Assembly: GCA_016715905.1 (NCBI GenBank)
Contig: JADJXI010000005.1
Coordinates: 372,001-436,000, forward strand
Length of the DNA stretch: 64,000 nucleotides
Direction of reading: 5' to 3'
From: Sphingobacteriaceae bacterium
GTDB lineage: Bacteria > Bacteroidota > Bacteroidia > B-17B0 > Aurantibacillaceae
Made by a program: the position numbers and the translations under genes
The notes under the pieces: model-generated
Databases searched by the model: none
What the model was told of the DNA's origin: nothing
The model's input: the letters and a program-made list of their open reading frames with translations, nothing else
Part shown: piece by piece, positions 34,391-43,695 of the stretch
How the letters are laid out: every line of letters begins with the position of its first letter
How positions within the stretch are numbered: the stretch's first letter is position 1

Positions 34391-35068
34391 ATGCTGCAAA
34401 ACTACAAAGCGCTGATATTGGATATGGACGGGGTACTGATCGACAGCGAGCCCTTATGGCGCAGGGCCATGATTAGAGGATTTAATGATATAGGCCGGGA
34501 TTTTACCGAAGATGATTGTAGGAAAACCACCGGATTAAGGTTTAGAGAGGTGGTTGAATTTTGGCTTAAAAGCTGGTGTTTAAACAGCGTAAGTATTTCG
34601 GATGTAGAACAAAACGTAATTAACCATTTGATAAAACTAATCGATTTGGAAGGTCAATCAATCACCGGCATTGAACAGGTTATTGAATTGGCTAAAAAAA
34701 ATAAGCTGAAATTAGGTTTGGCCACTTCATCTTATCAAATTTTGATTGATGCGGTAATTAATAAGTTGAAATTGCAGGGTGTATTTGATGTTATTGTTTC
34801 AGCGGAGAAAATGGAATACGGTAAACCACATCCTGAAGTGTTTTTGGCTTGTGCAAAATTATTACAGGTGACTCCGCAAGAATGCATAGTGATTGAAGAT
34901 TCGGTAAACGGAGTAATAGCAGGAAAAGCCGCACAAATGGCCGTAATTAGCGTTCCGGATATCGACCATAAATTCTTAAAACAATTTGCCGTGGCCGATT
35001 TTCAATGTGAAAACATGCAAGAAGTTTTAAGACTATTTAAGGAAATAAAGTCCTTGCACAAGGCTTAA
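34391..35068 (+). CDS. HAD-superfamily phosphatase, HxpB/YniC-like
   Basis: 225 residues with HAD motifs: LDMDGVLIDSEPLW (nucleophile Asp and acid/base Asp), the T/S motif in LGLATSSYQ, a Lys in YGKPHPEVF, and VIEDSVNGV. The four-helix cap and the SEPLWRR pattern resemble hexitol/2-deoxyglucose-6-phosphate phosphatases of the HxpB type and beta-phosphoglucomutases. The substrate is probably a sugar phosphate. A TATCTTTG box at 34358-34365 may serve as -7. tgt follows 17 bases later. Confidence 0.88.
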   Translation: MLQNYKALILDMDGVLIDSEPLWRRAMIRGFNDIGRDFTEDDCRKTTGLRFREVVEFWLKSWCLNSVSISDVEQNVINHLIKLIDLEGQSITGIEQVIELAKKNKLKLGLATSSYQILIDAVINKLKLQGVFDVIVSAEKMEYGKPHPEVFLACAKLLQVTPQECIVIEDSVNGVIAGKAAQMAVISVPDIDHKFLKQFAVADFQCENMQEVLRLFKEIKSLHKA

Positions 35069-35080
35069 TGTATATCTTTG
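35054..35080 (+). promoter_or_regulatory. Possible internal promoter before tgt
   Basis: TTG at 35054-35056 and TATCTTTG at 35073-35080 with a 16-base spacer. The tgt start is at 35086. It lies across the end of the HAD gene, so tgt could be expressed alone. Confidence 0.45.
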
Positions 35081-35085
35081 TTTGA

Positions 35086-36216
35086 TTGAAATTTTCACTT
35101 CAACATACCGACCTTAACTCCCAAGCTAGAGCGGGATTAATAGAAACCGATCATGGTAATATTGAAACGCCAATTTTTATGCCCGTTGGTACTGCCGCAA
35201 CGGTTAAGGCGGTTCATCAACGCGAACTTAAAGAAGATATAAAGGCTCAAATTATTTTAGGAAATACCTACCATTTATTTTTAAGGCCGGGAATTGATGT
35301 TATAAGACAAGCGGGCGGAATTCATCGATTTAACGGCTGGGATAAACCTATATTAACAGATAGTGGAGGTTATCAGATTTTTTCCTTAGCTAATCAACGC
35401 AAATTGAGCGAAGAAGGAGCAACCTTTAAAAGTCATATTGACGGAAGCACTCATTTTTTTAGTCCCGAAAGTGCAATGGACATTCAAAGAGTAATTGGGG
35501 CCGACATTATCATGGCTTTTGATGAATGTACACCTTATCCTTGTGAAAAAAAGTATGCACAGCGTTCAATGGAATTAACGCATCGATGGCTTTCTCGTTG
35601 TGTAAAAAGATTTGATGAAACAGAAGGTTTATATGGATATCAGCAAACTTTATTTCCCATTGTTCAAGGCAGTGTGTATAAAGATTTACGAGTACAATCA
35701 GCCGAATTTGTTTCGGCTCAAAATTGTTTTGGAAACGCAATAGGCGGATTGAGTGTGGGAGAACCGGCAGAAGAAATGTATGAGATGACAGCCGTTGTTA
35801 CAAATATTTTACCAAAAGAAAAACCAAGGTATTTGATGGGTGTAGGCACTCCGGTAAATATTTTAGAATGCATTGCGCTTGGCATAGATATGTTTGATTG
35901 TGTAATGCCTACCAGAAATGCACGACACGGCTTATTGTTTACTTCAAATGGAATAATAAATATCCGAAACGAAAAGTGGAAGAATGATTTCTCAAAATTA
36001 GATGAACAGGGTACAACATTTGTTGATCATCAATATAGTAAAGCGTATTTGCGACATCTGATAGTAAGTAATGAAATTCTTGCCGCTCAAATTGCCAGCA
36101 TTCACAATTTAGGATTTTATTTATGGCTTGTAAAAGAGGCTAGACAGAAAATTATAGCCGGTGATTTTTTAAAGTGGAAAAATGAAATAGTTACTAAACT
36201 GAACGAGCGTTTATAA
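35086..36216 (+). CDS. tgt: Queuine tRNA-ribosyltransferase
   Basis: 376 residues. Exchanges G34 of GUN-anticodon tRNAs for preQ1 in queuosine synthesis. Catalytic and binding segments: TDSGGYQIFSL (Asp), FDECTPYPCEK, GGLSVGEPAEEM, YLMGVGTPVNILE and MPTRNARHG (nucleophile region). The usual zinc-site cysteines (CxCxxC before the YLxHL segment) are absent; the region reads LDEQGTTFVDHQYSKAYLRH. The rest of the fold is normal. The start is TTG at 35086, in frame with the standard FSLQHTDLNSQARAG. It overlaps the next gene by one base. Confidence 0.92.
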   Translation: MKFSLQHTDLNSQARAGLIETDHGNIETPIFMPVGTAATVKAVHQRELKEDIKAQIILGNTYHLFLRPGIDVIRQAGGIHRFNGWDKPILTDSGGYQIFSLANQRKLSEEGATFKSHIDGSTHFFSPESAMDIQRVIGADIIMAFDECTPYPCEKKYAQRSMELTHRWLSRCVKRFDETEGLYGYQQTLFPIVQGSVYKDLRVQSAEFVSAQNCFGNAIGGLSVGEPAEEMYEMTAVVTNILPKEKPRYLMGVGTPVNILECIALGIDMFDCVMPTRNARHGLLFTSNGIINIRNEKWKNDFSKLDEQGTTFVDHQYSKAYLRHLIVSNEILAAQIASIHNLGFYLWLVKEARQKIIAGDFLKWKNEIVTKLNERL

Positions 36217-37334
36217 TGCTTACATTATTGGATAAATATATTTTAGGGAAATTTCTGCGTACATTTTTCTTTTCGATTACGCTGATTTTATTAATCTTCA
36301 TTGTATTTGATATTAAAGAAAAAATTCAAATTTTCACAACATCCGATATTCCGCTGAAAGAAATTATTTTTGATTATTACCTGATGTTCATTCCTTATTA
36401 CGGTAATTTATTTTCTCCAATGTTCACTTTTATTGCGGTTATCTTTTTCACTTCAAAAATGGCCCATCAAACCGAATTTGTAGCCATATTATCCAGCGGT
36501 ACCAGTTTTAAACGAATTTTAAGACCTTATTTTATTGGAGCGGCAATTATTGGTTTAATTTCTTTAACCTTAAATCATTTTTTATTACCTAAAGTATTTA
36601 AGGTTAAAGTTGGGTTTGAAGATAAATACATAAACGATGGTTATAATGTAGAGGAACACAATATCCATAAAAAAATTGGTTCTAATCGATTGCTTTATTT
36701 TGAGAGTTTTGATTTGCGGTTGAATATGGCATATAAAGTGAGTATTGAGGATGTGCTCAATAATAAACAAATTTATTTTTTGAGTGCAGCTAATATGAAG
36801 TGGGATTCAATTGCTAAGGACTGGACTTTGAATAATGTTTATGAGCGAAAGATTATTGAACAAGATAGACTAGATACGTTGAAAAATCAAAAACCCATTT
36901 TTAAACAAATAGAAACCAGAAGCGAAACAAAAAAAATGAGATTAGAGTTTAAACCGGAGGATATGATGAGATATGAAAGTAAAATTGAAGCGATGACTAC
37001 GCCGGAACTTAAACAATATATTATACGCGAACGTATGAAAGGATCCAACAGGATTGAATTTTTTGAAGTAGAACAATTCAAGCGAACTTCCTTTCCATTT
37101 GCAACTTTTATTTTAACGGTTATCGGCGTTTGCGTTTCGAGTAAAAAAGTGAGGGGTGGAGTTGGCTTGCAGATTGCTTTAGGGTTAGTTTTAAGTTGTC
37201 TTTATATTATGTTTATGTATATTTTTACAACTATCGCTACAACCGGGTTTGCAATTCCGTGGTTGGCCGTTTGGACTCCCAATATTATTTTTAGTTTTGT
37301 TGCTATCTATTTTTACCGAACTGCGCAAAAATAA
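36216..37334 (+). CDS. LptF/LptG-family LPS export permease
   Basis: 372 residues of the YjgP/YjgQ type: three N-terminal membrane helices (about 10-30, 60-80, 100-120), a periplasmic beta-jellyroll of about 150 residues (EDKYINDGYNVEEHNIHKK onward) and three C-terminal helices (about 290-370). KYILGKFLRTFFFSI at the start is typical. It would form part of the LptB2FG exporter with LptC (also encoded in this window at 22134). I cannot say F or G from sequence alone. It is coupled to tgt and to the next gene by one-base overlaps. Confidence 0.9.
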   Translation: MLTLLDKYILGKFLRTFFFSITLILLIFIVFDIKEKIQIFTTSDIPLKEIIFDYYLMFIPYYGNLFSPMFTFIAVIFFTSKMAHQTEFVAILSSGTSFKRILRPYFIGAAIIGLISLTLNHFLLPKVFKVKVGFEDKYINDGYNVEEHNIHKKIGSNRLLYFESFDLRLNMAYKVSIEDVLNNKQIYFLSAANMKWDSIAKDWTLNNVYERKIIEQDRLDTLKNQKPIFKQIETRSETKKMRLEFKPEDMMRYESKIEAMTTPELKQYIIRERMKGSNRIEFFEVEQFKRTSFPFATFILTVIGVCVSSKKVRGGVGLQIALGLVLSCLYIMFMYIFTTIATTGFAIPWLAVWTPNIIFSFVAIYFYRTAQK

Positions 37335-38848
37335 TGAAGGAAGTTATAAATAGGTTTAAAAATAATTTTTCTCCTCTACAGCAATTACTCATTATGGGGT
37401 CTGTTGTAAGATTGTTGGCGGCTATTTTCAGTAAGGGATTTGGGTGGCACGACGATCATTTTTTAATAATCGAATCCTCGTCAAGTTTCGCAGATGGATT
37501 TGATTACAATTATTGGTTACCGGATTCAAACGACCCAACTCGAGTAGCTCAAGGTCATCCTTTATTTTATGTAGGTATTCATTTCTACCTTTTTAAATTC
37601 TTCAATTTAATTGGATTGGAAAATCCCCAGTTTAAAATGTTTATTATTCGTTTGTTGCATGCATTCTGGTCGTTATTAGTCATCACTTATTCTTATCGGA
37701 TTGCTTTACAATATGCAAGTAAGAAAGTAGCTTGGTATGTCGGACTTTTTGCGGCTTTATATTGGTTTATGCCATTTATGAGTGTAAGAAATTTAGTGGA
37801 GTTTGTTTGTGTACCTCCGATCTTATTAGCAATATACTATTTGCATAGCACAAAAATAAACACAAAAAATGTTGTGCTGGCTGGTTTTTGGTTGGGCATT
37901 GCATTTTCCGTTCGTTTTCAAACAGTTTTTGTGGCCGGAGGAATCGGACTTGCCATGTTGATTCAAAAGTATAAAATTAAGGATATCATTTTAATTCTTC
38001 TTTCGTTTTTAAGTGTGTTATTGTTAACTCAGGGTGCTGTTGATTTTTATATATGGAAAAAACCATTCGCTGAATTTTTAAGTTATGTGCAATATAATTT
38101 AGATAATGCAGGTGCTTATGGTACGGATAATTGGCATATGTATTTTGATTTAATTTTCGGATTATTAATACCACCATTAAGTATTCTATTGGTAGCGGGG
38201 TATTTTAAAACCTGGAAATCAATGTCTCTGCTGTTTTGGCCTGTGTTTTTTTACGTTACCTTTCATACCTATTTTCCAAATAAGCAAGAACGATTTATAA
38301 TGACAATTTTACCCTTACTTCAAATTGCAGGTACTGTTGGTATGTTTCAGCTGTATGAAAAATACAAGAATAAAGTAAATAAGGGTTTATTTAAATTCTC
38401 GAAAGGTTTTGTAATCGTAGTGAACATTATTTTATTAGCCGTTTTAACTCTTTCATATAGCAAAAGGCATCGAGTAGAATCTATGTTGTATTTATATCAT
38501 CAAAAAGATGCTGTTGCTTTTATGGTTGAAGACAGTAATAAAGAAAATGATTTTTTAATGCCACCATTGTTTTATTTTGGCAAATGGTTTTCTGTGCTTG
38601 GAATCAATAAAAATTTTAATGCAGATTCCGCTTTACAGGCTTACAATACTATTCCTGCCGATAAACAACCAAATTATATAGTTTTTATGCAAGGAGAAAA
38701 TATTGAAAAAAGGGTGAAAGAAGTTAAAAAAAGATTTCCCGATTTAAAATTTGAAACCACCATTGAGCCAAGTTTTATAGATAAAACGTTATACTACTTA
38801 AATCCTTTGAATGATAATCAAACAGCATTTATTTATAAATTAAAATGA
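37334..38848 (+). CDS. Membrane glycosyltransferase, GT-C fold (mannosyltransferase-like)
   Basis: 504 residues with about ten membrane helices. The GT-C style acidic motif is early (GWHDDHF at about 36-42), followed by a long periplasmic loop before helix 2. A PNKQERFIM segment and a soluble C-terminal domain of about 100 residues resemble Alg9/PIG-B-type mannosyltransferases. The acceptor is probably a lipid-linked glycan or a protein. It overlaps the LPS-permease gene by one base and the GNAT gene by four, so all are one transcript. Confidence 0.8.
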   Translation: MKEVINRFKNNFSPLQQLLIMGSVVRLLAAIFSKGFGWHDDHFLIIESSSSFADGFDYNYWLPDSNDPTRVAQGHPLFYVGIHFYLFKFFNLIGLENPQFKMFIIRLLHAFWSLLVITYSYRIALQYASKKVAWYVGLFAALYWFMPFMSVRNLVEFVCVPPILLAIYYLHSTKINTKNVVLAGFWLGIAFSVRFQTVFVAGGIGLAMLIQKYKIKDIILILLSFLSVLLLTQGAVDFYIWKKPFAEFLSYVQYNLDNAGAYGTDNWHMYFDLIFGLLIPPLSILLVAGYFKTWKSMSLLFWPVFFYVTFHTYFPNKQERFIMTILPLLQIAGTVGMFQLYEKYKNKVNKGLFKFSKGFVIVVNIILLAVLTLSYSKRHRVESMLYLYHQKDAVAFMVEDSNKENDFLMPPLFYFGKWFSVLGINKNFNADSALQAYNTIPADKQPNYIVFMQGENIEKRVKEVKKRFPDLKFETTIEPSFIDKTLYYLNPLNDNQTAFIYKLK

Positions 38849-39354
38849 TAACTCTTCGGAAATTTGAAAAAACAGATTTGCTTAGAATTGTTGAACTTTT
38901 AAACAACCCTAATGTTTCGCAATTTACCAGCGACAGAATTCCATATCCGTATACTGAATCAAATGCTGAAAAGTTTTTGGAAATAGCATTGACCTCAAAT
39001 GGCGCGCAGCTTTATGCAATTATTTTGGATGGATTACTCATTGGCGGTGTAGGCATTCATCCGCAAGAATTAAATTTGAATAGGAATGTAGAACTGGGTT
39101 ATTGGATTGGAGAAGAATTTTGGGGTAATGGTTATGCATATGAAGCTGCAAAGCTGGCTGTAACGATTGCCTTTAAAAACCACGAAATTCATAAAATAAT
39201 GGCCAGAACTATGCAGGGCAATATTGCTTCCGAAAAAATTTTAATTACACTTGGTTTTAAGTTAGAAGGTGAATTAAAAGAACACATCTTCAAACGAGGG
39301 AAATTTTTAAATGAAAAGTACTGGGGATTATTAAAATCTAATTATAAAACATGA
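38845..39354 (+). CDS. GNAT-family N-acetyltransferase (RimJ/RimL-like)
   Basis: 169 residues. Motifs in order: LRKFEKTDLLRIVELLN, LIGGVGIHPQ, ELGYWIGEEFWGNGYAYEAA (motif A with the acetyl-CoA pyrophosphate loop), KIMARTMQGNIASEKIL and LGFKLEGELKEHIFKRGKF. These are typical of GNAT proteins of the RimJ/RimL type, which act on protein N-termini or small molecules. The substrate is unknown. Overlaps of four bases at both ends place it inside the rightward operon. Confidence 0.9.
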   Translation: MITLRKFEKTDLLRIVELLNNPNVSQFTSDRIPYPYTESNAEKFLEIALTSNGAQLYAIILDGLLIGGVGIHPQELNLNRNVELGYWIGEEFWGNGYAYEAAKLAVTIAFKNHEIHKIMARTMQGNIASEKILITLGFKLEGELKEHIFKRGKFLNEKYWGLLKSNYKT

Positions 39355-39752
39355 AAAATATAGCATTCTTCCTCCTGTTATCAAGCGTTTCTTTCGCTCA
39401 AGAGGAAAAAAAGGAAAATTTAATTCAAGTAAAAGAAGGTAATTCTAATTACAGCAATAAATCCCCAAAGGAAATTTGTGAGGCTTTACGGTTAAGAGTT
39501 TTAGAAGGGGAGTTATTTACAACTATTGCTCAACAATACAGTGAAGATCCCGGTTCATCGGTAAATGGAGGTCTTTACCAAAATGTAACGAAAGGAATGA
39601 TGGTTCAGGAATTTGAAGAGAACGCCTTTAAATTAAAAGTAGGAGAAATTTCTGAAGTGTTTGAAACGCAATACGGTTTTCACTTTTTACAAGTTCAGGA
39701 AATTAGAGGCGAAAAAAGGGACGTACGACACGTATTAATCAAAAACAAATAA
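39351..39752 (+). CDS. Parvulin-type peptidylprolyl isomerase (PpiC-like), exported
   Basis: 133 residues with a signal peptide (LLLSSVSFAQ), a short linker and one rotamase domain: ICEALRLRVLEGELFTTIAQ, YSEDPGSSVNGGLYQNV, GMMVQEFEENAFKLKVGEISE and the ending QYGFHFLQVQEIRG. Cis-trans isomerisation of prolyl bonds in the periplasm is expected. It is shorter than SurA-type chaperones, with no N-terminal chaperone part. It is the last gene of the operon, convergent with the E1 dehydrogenase gene 11 bases on. I see no clear terminator between them. Confidence 0.88.
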   Translation: MKNIAFFLLLSSVSFAQEEKKENLIQVKEGNSNYSNKSPKEICEALRLRVLEGELFTTIAQQYSEDPGSSVNGGLYQNVTKGMMVQEFEENAFKLKVGEISEVFETQYGFHFLQVQEIRGEKRDVRHVLIKNK

Positions 39753-39763
39753 ATTAAGACATT

Positions 39764-41857
39764 TCAATATCTTAACAATTCTGAAATTATTGTCGCCACT
39801 TTTTCGGCATTCGGAAGCATGGTTTTTTCAAGTGTGGAGTTTAAAGGAATGGCAGGCATATTTTCGGCACCAATAACTTTAACAGGTGCGTCCAAAGATT
39901 CAAAACAATTTTCCTGAATGCGAGCTGCTATACTTTGCGCAAAACCATTGTGAACGGGCTCTTCTGTTAAAACTATTACTTTATTGTGTTTTTTAGTGGC
40001 CGCAAAAATGGCTTCTGTATCTAAAGGTGCTAAGGTTCTTAAATCAATTATTTCTATTTGTCCGTTAAATTCCTTTGCAGCAGTTTTTGCCCAATAAACG
40101 CCCATTCCATAAGTAATTATAGCCAAGGACTTTCCGGTCTTGATATTTTCTTCATCTGCAGAAATAACGGTTCTTGCCTTACCGAAAGGGATTATGTAAT
40201 CTTCGTCCGGCTCAATAGTTTTAGCATCTTCAGTACCTTTTATTTTACTCCAGTATAATCCTTTGTGTTCAAGCATTACAACCGGATTTGGGTCATAATA
40301 AGCGGCTTTCATTAATCCTTTTAAATCGGCTCCCGTGCTTGGATAAGCAATTTTAATCCCCTTAATATTAACCAATACACTTTCTACCGAACTGGAATGA
40401 TACGGACCACCGCTTCCATATGCACCAATGGGTACTCTTAAAATCATACTTACAGGCCATTTTCCGTTACTTAAATAACAACTACGGCTTACTTCGGTAA
40501 ACAACTGATTTAAACCCGGCCAAATGTAATCTGCAAACTGAACTTCTACAATTGGTTTTAAACCAACTGCACTCATACCAACTGTAGATCCAACAATAAA
40601 TGCTTCTTGGATTGGCGTATTAAAAACACGGTAATCTCCGAATTGTTGCGCCAGTGTTGCTGCTTCCCTAAAAACTCCCCCTAATCGGGCTCCCACATCC
40701 TGGCCATATAATAAACATTCTTTGTGTTTTGTCATTAATTCCCGTATGGCAAACAATGCACTGTCAACCATAACGGTTGGCTGTTTGCCTTCCGGTGATC
40801 GTATTCCTTTTTCTTCAATTACCGGGGTTTCTGCAAAATCATGTAAAAATAAATCTTCCGGTCTAGGATCTTCTTCTTGTAATGCTTCTTCATAATCTTT
40901 TTTTACACGAGCTTCCGCTTTCAATTCAATACTTTTTATTTCGGAAGCGTCTACTCCGCCAATTATTAATTGATTTCTTAATCTAGGTAAAGGGTCACGC
41001 TTAGCCGCTTCTTCTAAATCATGTCGGTACCATTCTTTTCGTACTCCGCTGGTATGGTGATTGAGCAAGGGCACTTTAGCATGGAGTAAAACAGGTTTTC
41101 TTTCTTTTCGAATATATTCTAAACATTCAAATACGGTTTTATAACTTACTATAAAGTCAGTTCCATCAATGCTTCGATTTTCTAACCCTTTAAAACCTTT
41201 TGCAAAATCCGACATGTCCTGAAATCGAATTTCACTGGCATGCGCACTGATATCCCATTCATTATCTTGAATAAAAAATAAAATCGGTAATTTTTTAAGA
41301 ACTGCCATGTGTAAGGCTTCAGAAACTTCACCTTCAGTACAACTGGCATCGCCTAACGAACAAACGGCAACCGGATTTACCCCATTATAATCTTTGGCCA
41401 AACCGGCAAGTTCTAAATATTGCAAGCCCATGGCAACTCCTGTGGCCGGAATCGCCTGCATTCCGGTGGCACTGGATTGATGTGGAATTTTGGCCATATC
41501 ATCTCTTTTCAAACTGGGATGAGCGTAATAAGTTCTACCACCGGAAAAAGGATCGTTTCTTTTCGCAAGTAATTGCAACATTAAATCAAAGGGTCTTAAT
41601 CCCATGCCTAATAAAATACTATCGTCGCGATAATACGGACTCACAAAGTCTTGGGGTAATAATTGCAGACCAAGAGCCAATTGTACAGCTTCGTGTCCCC
41701 GACTAGTGGCATGTACGTACTTGGCAGTTACTTCTTTATTCGCTTCAAAAAGTTCAGCCATACTTTTGGCTGTACACATCAATTCAAATGCATTTTTAAG
41801 AGTTTCCAAAGGAATTTTTGTTTTCACATCGGTTGGTTTTGTATCAATATCCGCCAT
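39764..41857 (-). CDS. 2-oxoacid dehydrogenase E1, fused alpha and beta subunits
   Basis: 697 residues. The first half is an E1-alpha type domain (about 15-330; GDASCTEGEVSEALHMA is the TPP-binding region, with YYRDDS and HHTSGVRKEW). The second half is E1-beta (about 360-697; ALFAIRELMTKHKE, GVFREAATL, YGSGGPYHSSSVESV, LRTLAPLDTEAI). It would use thiamine diphosphate to decarboxylate branched-chain 2-oxoacids or pyruvate as part of a multi-enzyme complex. Fused E1 of this kind is common in Bacteroidota. The E2/E3 genes are not in the window. It stands alone. Confidence 0.92.
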   Translation of the reverse strand: MADIDTKPTDVKTKIPLETLKNAFELMCTAKSMAELFEANKEVTAKYVHATSRGHEAVQLALGLQLLPQDFVSPYYRDDSILLGMGLRPFDLMLQLLAKRNDPFSGGRTYYAHPSLKRDDMAKIPHQSSATGMQAIPATGVAMGLQYLELAGLAKDYNGVNPVAVCSLGDASCTEGEVSEALHMAVLKKLPILFFIQDNEWDISAHASEIRFQDMSDFAKGFKGLENRSIDGTDFIVSYKTVFECLEYIRKERKPVLLHAKVPLLNHHTSGVRKEWYRHDLEEAAKRDPLPRLRNQLIIGGVDASEIKSIELKAEARVKKDYEEALQEEDPRPEDLFLHDFAETPVIEEKGIRSPEGKQPTVMVDSALFAIRELMTKHKECLLYGQDVGARLGGVFREAATLAQQFGDYRVFNTPIQEAFIVGSTVGMSAVGLKPIVEVQFADYIWPGLNQLFTEVSRSCYLSNGKWPVSMILRVPIGAYGSGGPYHSSSVESVLVNIKGIKIAYPSTGADLKGLMKAAYYDPNPVVMLEHKGLYWSKIKGTEDAKTIEPDEDYIIPFGKARTVISADEENIKTGKSLAIITYGMGVYWAKTAAKEFNGQIEIIDLRTLAPLDTEAIFAATKKHNKVIVLTEEPVHNGFAQSIAARIQENCFESLDAPVKVIGAENMPAIPLNSTLEKTMLPNAEKVATIISELLRY

Positions 41858-42001
41858 TTATAGAACAATATGGCAATAAATATAACCATTTCTCACGGTT
41901 TTTAAAAGAGGAAAAATGCCAATATGTTGTTAACAATGAACTGTATACAAATGATTTTTCTTTATCCCATAAGGCTGATTTCTGTTGGTAATTTTATAGC
42001 A

Positions 42002-42529
42002 ATGAAATTGTTCAAGCATATTGCAATATTTTCCTTTGCTATAGCGTTGGTGTTCAGCTCATGTAAGAGTAAAAAAGATCTTTCAAAAAAAACAGTATCA
42101 ACGCCAAGTGTTTCTTGGAAAGAAAGTCTGAATTTAAGTTCGAGAGATGTTAAACACAGTAAATTATATAGTTTTATTGACGAGTGGTATGGCGTTCCAT
42201 ATAAGTATGGGGGTTGTAAAAAAAGTGGTGTAGATTGCAGTTGTTTTACTGATAATTTATATGCGGAAGTTTATGGAAATAAATTAGGCCGAACTGCCGG
42301 TGAGATACATAAATCTTGTGAAAAAATAAGCAAGCATAAATTAGAAGAGGGCGATTTGGTTTTTTTTATCATTAACGGCCGCAGTATTTCACACGTAGGC
42401 GTTTATTTAAAAGATAATAAGTTTGTACATGCAAGTACAAAACGCGGAGTAATAGTTTCAGATTTAGATGAAGCGTATTATAAAAAGTATTTTTATTCAG
42501 CCGGCAGATATAAAAAAGAGTCTTCTTAA
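42002..42529 (+). CDS. NlpC/P60-family peptidoglycan endopeptidase, lipoprotein
   Basis: 175 residues from the ATG at 42002, which begins a lipoprotein signal (VFSSCKSKK). The NlpC/P60 domain follows: GVPYKYGGCKKSGVDCSC with the catalytic Cys in VDCS, then AGEIHKSCEKI, LEEGDLVFF, and the His in SISHVGVYL. It would cleave peptide stems of peptidoglycan. The usual DCSGF reads DCSCF here, an unusual Gly-to-Cys change next to the nucleophile. The frame extends 26 residues upstream to 41924 but without a signal. The next gene overlaps by one base. Confidence 0.88.
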   Translation: MKLFKHIAIFSFAIALVFSSCKSKKDLSKKTVSTPSVSWKESLNLSSRDVKHSKLYSFIDEWYGVPYKYGGCKKSGVDCSCFTDNLYAEVYGNKLGRTAGEIHKSCEKISKHKLEEGDLVFFIINGRSISHVGVYLKDNKFVHASTKRGVIVSDLDEAYYKKYFYSAGRYKKESS

Positions 42530-43653
42530 TGAATTTGTTTAACCTTACAATTCCGCGAAGATTACGATTTTTAACCATGCTGTTAAGCGCAGCGCTGATT
42601 ATTTCTATTATAATTAGCTGGCCGCTTTGGGGTTCCGCACAATTTTATCCGGATGATCTTTTAATCCCTTCTTTGTCAATTCTATCCCCATATAGTGGTT
42701 TATTGGCAATTTTGAGTGTTCTTTTTCTTGTCGTTTCTTTATTTCATGAAAAAAGGCGCATATTTATTTTATGCGCTATCCTTATAAATATTCTGCTTGT
42801 TGCACTTGATTTTAACCGATTACAACCCTGGTTTTATATTTATAATTCCATGATATTGCTTTTGGTCTTTTATAATGGACGAGTTGATAACGCCTCTCAC
42901 TTTACTTACATTTTTATTTGTTTACAGATTATCCCGGCCGCTGTTTACATATATAATGGAATTTACCAATTAAACCCGATTTATTTAAATAATGAAATTA
43001 TGGATTCTTTGGTGGGTTGGGAAAACAAGTTAAGCAGTAGGCAATTTCAGTTTCTGATGAAAGCCAGTCTTGTTTTGCCATTTATTCAACTCATTTGCGG
43101 AGTGGGATTGTTAATTAAACCGATTCGGTTTATTATAATACCCCTTTCCATTTTATTTCATGTTTTACTTTTAATTTTATTGATACCCTCAGATCAAAAT
43201 CAGAATTATGCCATGTGGTTTATGAATTTGGTTTTTATTATGCTGGTATTATTTTTGTTTTCAGGAAAAACCGAAGCTCGATATTTCTCCTATTCTATAT
43301 TGCTTCAAAAACCTTTGTTTTACCTGGTTGTTTTTGCGTTTTGTATTCATCCTTTTCTTAAACTTAATTCGCAATGGCAAAGACAACCTGATTTTTTAGT
43401 GAGAGCCGGATTATCCAATGAAAAAAAAGTGAGCGTATCAGAATCGGAATTTCTTTTGTTACCTGATTATGTAAAGTACTTTTGTGAATATAAAAATGGT
43501 GCATTTGAAGTTAAATTGGGTAAGTGGTGCAGGCACGAACTTTTATCCGATCCGGTTAGTGGTAAAATCAATATTAGAAAATTTAACAATTCCCCTGCCT
43601 TGGCCCGTTCTGTTGTTAAAGATTCAGAAGATGTGCTTAGTTCTCTGCAATAA
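42529..43653 (+). CDS. Polytopic membrane protein, HTTM-like
   Basis: 374 residues with about nine hydrophobic helices through residue 290, then a soluble tail of about 85 residues. The layout, with FNRLQPWFYIYNSMILLLVF and YNGIYQLNP in the middle, resembles HTTM-domain proteins, which include vitamin-K-dependent gamma-carboxylase relatives. I cannot confirm an active site. It begins at the last base of the NlpC gene, so the pair is probably one transcript. A rhodoquinone or carboxylase role should not be assumed. Confidence 0.6.
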   Translation: MNLFNLTIPRRLRFLTMLLSAALIISIIISWPLWGSAQFYPDDLLIPSLSILSPYSGLLAILSVLFLVVSLFHEKRRIFILCAILINILLVALDFNRLQPWFYIYNSMILLLVFYNGRVDNASHFTYIFICLQIIPAAVYIYNGIYQLNPIYLNNEIMDSLVGWENKLSSRQFQFLMKASLVLPFIQLICGVGLLIKPIRFIIIPLSILFHVLLLILLIPSDQNQNYAMWFMNLVFIMLVLFLFSGKTEARYFSYSILLQKPLFYLVVFAFCIHPFLKLNSQWQRQPDFLVRAGLSNEKKVSVSESEFLLLPDYVKYFCEYKNGAFEVKLGKWCRHELLSDPVSGKINIRKFNNSPALARSVVKDSEDVLSSLQ

Positions 43654-43667
43654 ATTCAATAAGATTT

Positions 43668-43675
43668 TATATTTG
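43668..43675 (+). promoter_or_regulatory. -7 box (TATATTTG) before the Skp/OmpH gene
   Basis: An exact TAnnTTTG match 20 bases before the ATG at 43696. No clear TTG is found at the -33 distance. Confidence 0.45.
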
Positions 43676-43695
43676 TAGCTTAATTATTAAATGAA

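Noticed and set aside
35057..35086. preQ1 riboswitch upstream of tgt
   Set aside because: Only 17 bases separate the HAD gene and tgt, too short for the aptamer, and no motif is present.
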